Shown: one piece after another, positions 59,075-64,000 of the stretch
Numbering within the stretch: position 1 is the first letter of the stretch
Layout: every line of letters begins with the position of its first letter
Source of the DNA: Anaspis maculata
Lineage: Eukaryota; Arthropoda; Insecta; Coleoptera; Scraptiidae
Assembly (NCBI GenBank): GCA_949128115.1
Contig: OX421966.1
Span: 54,247,416 to 54,311,415 of the forward strand
Direction of reading: 5' to 3'
DNA: 64,000 bases
The notes under the pieces: generated by a model
Database searches by the model: none
Seen by the model: only the letters and a program-made list of their open reading frames with translations
Told to the model about the DNA's origin: nothing
Translations under genes and position numbers: made by a program

Positions 59075-61993
59075 CTAAAATGTCAATATATCACTGGTAA
59101 GTATCCATTGCTTCAGTTCTTTTCTTCTCTGGATACAATTGTTATTATTCCTTATGAAATCAGGTACCTTGTTGAAAAGCTTTGGGGCCAGGTAAGTGAA
59201 ACAGCTTTGACCAACCGTTTTCCAAGCTCTAGGAACGACAATTTCACCCTTTCCTCGTAGATCATGCTTATATGTCTTTTCGGATTTGAACTTTTGTTGT
59301 TGTTTTGTTTGGTACAAAAATAGCTTTTCCATGAAAATTTCTTTTATTTTGTAGATACTATATTCCTTGAATAATAAGTCACTACTATAGTAGACTCCCT
59401 TCCTCAACATAATCTTTATCAGCCTTTTGTGGGTTTGGTGTAGTGGTTTCAAATGAGTAATGTTTATTCCACCCCAAGCTATTATCCCATATCTTAAAAT
59501 GGACTCGACAAGAGCTTCGTAAACCATCAATAACGGCTTCGTGTCCATAACGTTTCTGAGCTGTCTAAAAGGGTACAAAAGTTGGCGAAGTTTCTTGTTT
59601 GTTTTCTCAGCATGTTTCTCCCACCTCAAGTGTTTATCGAGTTCAACACCCAAATATCTAACTGTATCTGCACTTTCCACAGCAATATCCGTTCCTTCCA
59701 GGAGGATTTCATTAAACGAAGGCAAACCATTCGCATAGGAGCAAAAAGGTAAGTATTTTGTCTTGGTCTCGTTCATTGTCAATAAGTTATGGTCAAGCCA
59801 GTCCTTCACCTTTCTCAAACTCTTCCCAGCCCTCAATTTCACTTCATCCCACGAGTTTCCGGAAAAGAGTATGGCCGTGTCATCCGCATAGGAGACAATT
59901 TCACCATCTATCTCCTGCAACAGGAGGTCGTTTATATATATCTTGAACAGGTCTGGAGCAAGAATTGTTCCCTGCGGAAGGCCAATATCGATTTCTCTCT
60001 CTTCACCGATGGTTTCACTGACCTGCACATATTGTTTTCTGTTGCTCAGATAGTTTTTAATCAATTTATGTACAGGTCCCCGAAAGCCTACATCCCACAG
60101 TTTTTTGAGCATAAGTTCGTGGTCGATGGTGTCAAAGGCTTTCGTCAGATCAATAAATACTCCTATGATAGGTTTTTTATTATCAACTGCCTCATATATT
60201 TTGCCTACGACATGTGTGAGTGCATCCTCAGTTGACATCTTTGCACGGAAGCCGAATTGTTTATCAGATAAGATATTGTATTTATTCAGAAAGCTTGTGA
60301 TTCTTGTTTTGAGTGATTTTTCTACAATCTTTGATATGGTAGATGTCAGAGAGATAGGACGATAATTTTCGGCTTTCAATGTGCTGCCACCCTTGTGAAT
60401 AGGTATGATTTTTGCGATTTTGAAATGCGAGGGGTATATCCCTGTTTCATATATGACATTTATCAAATGTGTCAGGAGGGGCGCCATGATGTCACTGCAT
60501 AACTTCAATAGTTCCGATGTAATTCTGTCAATTCCAGGAGACGTATTGGGTTTGAGGGAATTGATGTGTTTTACAACTTCATCATTTGTTACTTGGGACA
60601 AGTAGAAGGTGTTATGGATTGTCCTGCCCTCAAACTTCCCAGTTGGTCTTTCAATACGTCTCGCTAATTCATTTCCTATGTGTGAAAAATAACTATTCAG
60701 CTCATCACTTATTTGTCTTTCACCAGTGACCCTCTCTCCAGTTTCTGTCAGAATTTCTTTGATAGGACAGTTTTTGTTTCTTTTGAAAACCAAATTCTTC
60801 ACAGCTTGCCAAAGTTTCTTAGGATTGTTAACATTTGTTTCAATTTGTTTGTGGAAATACTTTTTCTTTAATTTATCTTTGAGGCTATTAACTTTATTTC
60901 TTTGTCGATTATATTGTTGTCTTATTGCATTGTCATTCGGCTGTCTTACTTTTTCCAGGTATAGCTGGTTTCGTACATTTATTTCAATAATAATGCTATC
61001 GTCTATCCATTCTTTTCTCTTACGCTGGGGTTTTACCTTGTATGTTTTGGTTGATTCTTTAATAGCCGTTTCAAAAGTCTTTATGAGAATATTGCATAAT
61101 TGTTCAGAGTCGCGGTTACCGTAAAAATTTTCCCAATTCTGTTTTTTCATGATATTTTTAAATGAAGTTGTATTGGTTTTTGTATAGTGATTCTCTTTTT
61201 TTCCGTATTTTATATGGGCATCTGAAAGAGTCAAGCTCAAGATAACACTGTAGTGGTCCGAAATATCAGATTTCAGGACGATTGGGCAAAGGTTTTCGTT
61301 CAAAAGGTTACCCTTATAAAATATATGGTCGATGTTACTTCCATTTTCGCGCTGAACTCTGGTACAACAATTGATCATCGATGCATATCCCATAGCACCC
61401 AACATATTCATGTAGTCATTTGCAATGTGATTATTTTGTTCAAGGATATTTATGTTTATATCTCCCAATACAATGCTGTGTTTTGAGTTTTTATCGTTTG
61501 TCTGTAAGAAAACATCGAAGTCGTGTAAAAAGTCCTCTACGATAATACCCGTGTGAGGCCTGTATAAAAATACCATTGATAAGGTGTCTCCGTTTATCAT
61601 TTTGATTTCGGCGTGGATGGCGTTTACCTTATTTATCTTCACTATAGACACCCTCTCATCAGTTGACTCCCTCACATACATCACCGCTCCGTCATTTTGG
61701 TTTACGTCACCGTTGTTGTAATAAAGTCTGTATCCGGGTATGTTAAAATTCAAAGTGTTCCTTATGTTCCAGGTTTCGCTCAGACATATTATATCGAACG
61801 GAGTATTGAGTGCAGTCAAATAGACAAGGAAATCATCAAAGTTTCGGCCAATGCTTCTGATGTTATTATGGAATATATTGAATTGTGTATTTGACTTATT
61901 TCTTACTTTCATTATATCTTTGCAGTTATCTATATTATTCGCCACAATGGTATTTATTTTCAGTTCCTCAAAATCTCGTACAAACGGATCCAT
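59075..61993 (-). CDS. LINE ORF2: endonuclease and reverse transcriptase, 972 aa
   Basis: The N-terminal apurinic-type endonuclease domain (about residues 37-252) shows FHNNIRSI near 41, SETW (72-75, catalytic Glu), VLGDIN (175-180) and SDHYSV (245-250). The reverse transcriptase domain (about 525-790) shows KIIPIHKGG (528-536), VFIDLTKAFD (612-621, first catalytic Asp), LPQGTILAP (672-680) and YADD (702-705, catalytic pair), followed by YLGVELDKHLRW. No RNase H and no CCHC knuckle were recognised. It nicks target DNA and copies the element RNA at the nick (target-primed reverse transcription). No internal stop or frameshift over 972 codons; all the catalytic residues listed are present, so it may be functional. 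It opens with MDPFVRDFEELK. Confidence 0.93.
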   Translation of the reverse strand: MDPFVRDFEELKINTIVANNIDNCKDIMKVRNKSNTQFNIFHNNIRSIGRNFDDFLVYLTALNTPFDIICLSETWNIRNTLNFNIPGYRLYYNNGDVNQNDGAVMYVRESTDERVSIVKINKVNAIHAEIKMINGDTLSMVFLYRPHTGIIVEDFLHDFDVFLQTNDKNSKHSIVLGDININILEQNNHIANDYMNMLGAMGYASMINCCTRVQRENGSNIDHIFYKGNLLNENLCPIVLKSDISDHYSVILSLTLSDAHIKYGKKENHYTKTNTTSFKNIMKKQNWENFYGNRDSEQLCNILIKTFETAIKESTKTYKVKPQRKRKEWIDDSIIIEINVRNQLYLEKVRQPNDNAIRQQYNRQRNKVNSLKDKLKKKYFHKQIETNVNNPKKLWQAVKNLVFKRNKNCPIKEILTETGERVTGERQISDELNSYFSHIGNELARRIERPTGKFEGRTIHNTFYLSQVTNDEVVKHINSLKPNTSPGIDRITSELLKLCSDIMAPLLTHLINVIYETGIYPSHFKIAKIIPIHKGGSTLKAENYRPISLTSTISKIVEKSLKTRITSFLNKYNILSDKQFGFRAKMSTEDALTHVVGKIYEAVDNKKPIIGVFIDLTKAFDTIDHELMLKKLWDVGFRGPVHKLIKNYLSNRKQYVQVSETIGEEREIDIGLPQGTILAPDLFKIYINDLLLQEIDGEIVSYADDTAILFSGNSWDEVKLRAGKSLRKVKDWLDHNLLTMNETKTKYLPFCSYANGLPSFNEILLEGTDIAVESADTVRYLGVELDKHLRWEKHAEKTNKKLRQLLYPFRQLRNVMDTKPLLMVYEALVESILRYGIIAWGGINITHLKPLHQTHKRLIKIMLRKGVYYSSDLLFKEYSIYKIKEIFMEKLFLYQTKQQQKFKSEKTYKHDLRGKGEIVVPRAWKTVGQSCFTYLAPKLFNKVPDFIRNNNNCIQRRKELKQWILTSDILTF

Positions 61994-62193
61994 GTTAACA
62001 ATGTCAGTGTTTATTCGTATTCGTATTCAACTGGTGTTATTGATGTGTTCGTCGTAAGAGTGTAACCTAGAGTGTAAAGTGTGTAAAAGTGTTAGAGTAC
62101 GTAGTGTAAAATGTACTTAGCCTAAGGTGATAGTTATTAGTTAATGACGTGAGAAACAAGTAGTTTACGATTTCAAAGTACGAATATAGCTCG

Positions 62194-63018
62194 TTATTTA
62201 TATTTATAATTCCTACTGGCTGTCGGTCTTAGGTTCCTCTCTTTTTCTGTCCTTGGTTTCTCTTTCTTTGGATTTTGAGTCTGTACTTGCCGTGGGTTAT
62301 TGGGTTTCTGTACTATAGTTTCTTTCTTCGGTTTTTGAGAACTTTCCTGAGGGTTTTTCAGTTGCTCCTCCCCGTCCTGCTCCTCTTCCAGTTTCTTGAG
62401 GTCCTTGACTGAGTAGGATGTGTCACCAATCATCAACACGTTCCTCTTAATATATGCCTCCAGGTTCTGGTCCTTAGCTTCGTTCAAGTGCTTTCTCAAG
62501 GTCATCTGGTCCTGTCTATCTTGCCACGTTAGATCGTTTGCTATTGATAACTTTGAGTCTTTGAGCAATTTTCCCTGTTTCAAAATTTCCAACTTTTTTC
62601 TAAAGTGAACAAGCTTGACAACTATTGGTCTTGTATTCTGTGCTTTACCAAATCGATACAGATGATTTATATCATTTTTGTCGATGTTTGTATTCAACTT
62701 CTCGTTGACAAGTTTCAAGGTCTTAGAATATAAGTCCTCTTCCTCTTCCGTCCCGTCCTGTTCCAGTCCAAAGATGACCAGGTTGTTTTTCTTCAACTCC
62801 CTCTGACTCTGCAACAGGCTCTTCTTCAGTTCTTCGTTACTATTCTTCAATTCCAAAATTTTCTTCTCAGTCTGTTGTTGTTTTGAGGTTATGTTTACTA
62901 ATGTTTCGTCTATGTGATCCTTCAAGGATTGTACAGATTTGTCAATGTACTCCTTCAACCTTCCGTACAATTCATCGATGGATTTAGTTACTTCACTATC
63001 CATTATTTCACTTGACAA
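62194..63018 (-). CDS. LINE ORF1 protein, 274 aa (coiled coil plus nucleic-acid-binding region)
   Basis: Residues 1-78 are rich in heptads (SIDELYGRLKEYI, ILELKNSNEELKKSL), consistent with a coiled coil for trimer or oligomer formation. Residues about 78-200 include NNLVIFGLEQ and RPIVVKLVHFRKKLEIL, the core seen in many insect LINE ORF1 proteins with an RRM-like fold. The tail (about 215-274) is basic and rich in Lys, Gln and Pro, fitting RNA binding. ORF1 proteins coat the element RNA in the ribonucleoprotein. The first ATG in the frame is used; no frameshift. It lies 200 bp upstream of ORF2 and in the same direction. Confidence 0.85.
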   Translation of the reverse strand: MSSEIMDSEVTKSIDELYGRLKEYIDKSVQSLKDHIDETLVNITSKQQQTEKKILELKNSNEELKKSLLQSQRELKKNNLVIFGLEQDGTEEEEDLYSKTLKLVNEKLNTNIDKNDINHLYRFGKAQNTRPIVVKLVHFRKKLEILKQGKLLKDSKLSIANDLTWQDRQDQMTLRKHLNEAKDQNLEAYIKRNVLMIGDTSYSVKDLKKLEEEQDGEEQLKNPQESSQKPKKETIVQKPNNPRQVQTQNPKKEKPRTEKERNLRPTASRNYKYK

Positions 63019-63180
63019 ACAAGATTTGGAACTTCTTCACCAGTGCGGTATGTGACGGTATCTCTCTCTCGTGATTCATAGTTGGTATTCATAGTTGGAA
63101 TAGCCGATAGAATTCAAAACTTTGAAATGATGAGCAAGAACTTGAATGCTGGCGCCGTGTTTGAAAACACACTCGTTATA

Positions 63181-63194
63181 TAAGTCCCGGTTGT
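63181..63194. repeat. Right target-site duplication of the LINE
   Basis: TAAGTCCCGGTTGT, identical to 58605-58618. It marks the 5' end of the LINE. Confidence 0.85.
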
Positions 63195-64000
63195 ACAAGA
63201 AATTGATTGAGATAGCTTACTGATTATTCTGCAATTATTTGTTGATAAAGCCGGCGCGGCGATATGGTGCCAGATTTTTTTTAATCTAAAAGGTCGGAAG
63301 CTCTAGAATCTCACATTAAAATTGTACTTAGAATCATTTATTGAGTACATAGGTATGATATACAAAATATTTTTGTCGTGCTTCAAGTGACTGATGAGCA
63401 ATTAAGTTTGCAGTTGAAGCTTTTCATCGTTTCCCAGTCTGGCGCTACGAATTTTAAATTTTTTTCTTGCTCGGTTCTAACTGTTACTTTTTTGAAAAAT
63501 TTCTTCTAATATCGAAAGTTGATTGCATTGTGCGTCGTAAAGGCTAATTTTAAATTGCGACATGATCTCGGTTTTTCGGCGGTGATTTTTTTCAAAATAA
63601 AATTTTGCACATTTCATGAATTGAAAAAAGCAGTGCAAACTTGGACCTTCTGTAAGCCTCACGAAATGTTGGTTTCAAGTGCAGACTTGCTGCAAGTCAT
63701 AGTTGGAGTGTTTAAAATGAGATCTAGAACATATTTTTGGGGATTTTTTTTTTAAATCGGACCAACGGATCACGAGTTTTCCTCTTCGAAAAAAACTACA
63801 AATCTCTAACTTTTTATCCTGTGAACATATTCCCACCAATCTTTGTTTTAAACATGAGGTAACTGATTCGTGAACATTTTCTTACAATTTATCCCAAAAT
63901 TCTCCGCATTTTCCGAGAGTTTTCAACTTGAAAATGCAAAGCTGGCCTGACTTTTCGAGACCGGACTCAAATGAAGCCCTGATTGACAATTTTTGCAATA
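63195..64000. other. Intergenic to window end, no gene recognised
   Basis: Short open frames on both strands (63477-63755) show no recognisable features. No repeat family recognised. Confidence 0.35.

Larger units (their letters stand above)
58619..63180 (-). mobile_element. Non-LTR retrotransposon (LINE, Jockey/CR1-like group), apparently full length, 4.56 kb
   Basis: The element runs on the minus strand: 5' UTR 63180-63019, ORF1, a 200-bp gap, ORF2, 3' UTR 59074-58619. Both ORFs are intact and an exact 14-bp direct repeat flanks the unit, so insertion is recent. GGAATAAACTTATTTATTTATT at about 58715-58694 looks like the element's own 3' end, but the target duplication lies about 70 bp further on, suggesting a 3' transduction or a copy with an extended tail. 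The clade is named from the EN-RT order and the absence of an RNase H region after RT; a tree would be needed to fix it. Confidence 0.85.

Noticed and set aside
59541..62057. Several plus-strand frames of 60-148 aa
   Set aside because: Antisense shadows of the LINE ORF2.

Overview
This window is nuclear DNA from an insect. It is AT-rich, with intron-split genes, GT..AG junctions and very dense transposon-derived repeats. An arthropod-type gustatory receptor, an insect-length Exo70 and a non-muscle myosin II tail fit an insect with a repeat-rich genome. I cannot assign the order from the sequence alone.

Layout. Positions 478-1600 hold a complete two-exon gustatory receptor gene (+). Positions 7189-7776 and 11080-11221 are the last two coding exons of a non-muscle myosin II heavy chain (zipper type, +). 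No upstream rod exon is visible between 1601 and 7188, so the receptor gene probably sits inside a myosin intron. A complete 12-exon Exo70 gene (exocyst subunit, 702 aa) runs on the minus strand from 34881 to 14731, convergent with myosin. A possible 77-aa two-exon gene (24266-24735, +) lies inside its 10.7-kb intron 7. From 35 kb to 58 kb the window is mostly intergenic and full of repeats, with one unrecognised coding-like exon on the minus strand near 54.7-55.0 kb. Positions 58619-63180 are an apparently intact non-LTR retrotransposon on the minus strand, with both ORFs open and a 14-bp target-site duplication.

The repeat fraction has several recognisable classes: (1) many fold-back elements starting CAGGGTG and ending CACCCTG, inserted at TATA/TA, often abutting or nested; (2) short TIR elements with readable target-site duplications: Harbinger-like (TTA/TAA), hAT-like (8 bp), and others with 5 bp; (3) tRNA-derived SINEs; (4) palindromic elements sharing an AAGGACGG terminus; (5) tandem arrays with periods of 41, about 60-65, about 115, about 145 and about 262 bp. 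In three places one copy preserves the empty site of an insertion in its twin, giving relative dates.

The host genes do not form a pathway: one is a chemoreceptor, one a cytoskeletal motor, one an exocytosis tether. I found no virus, no CRISPR array, no rRNA and no convincing functional tRNA gene. The parts most worth a second look are the fold-back family and its nesting, the nested small genes, and the young LINE.
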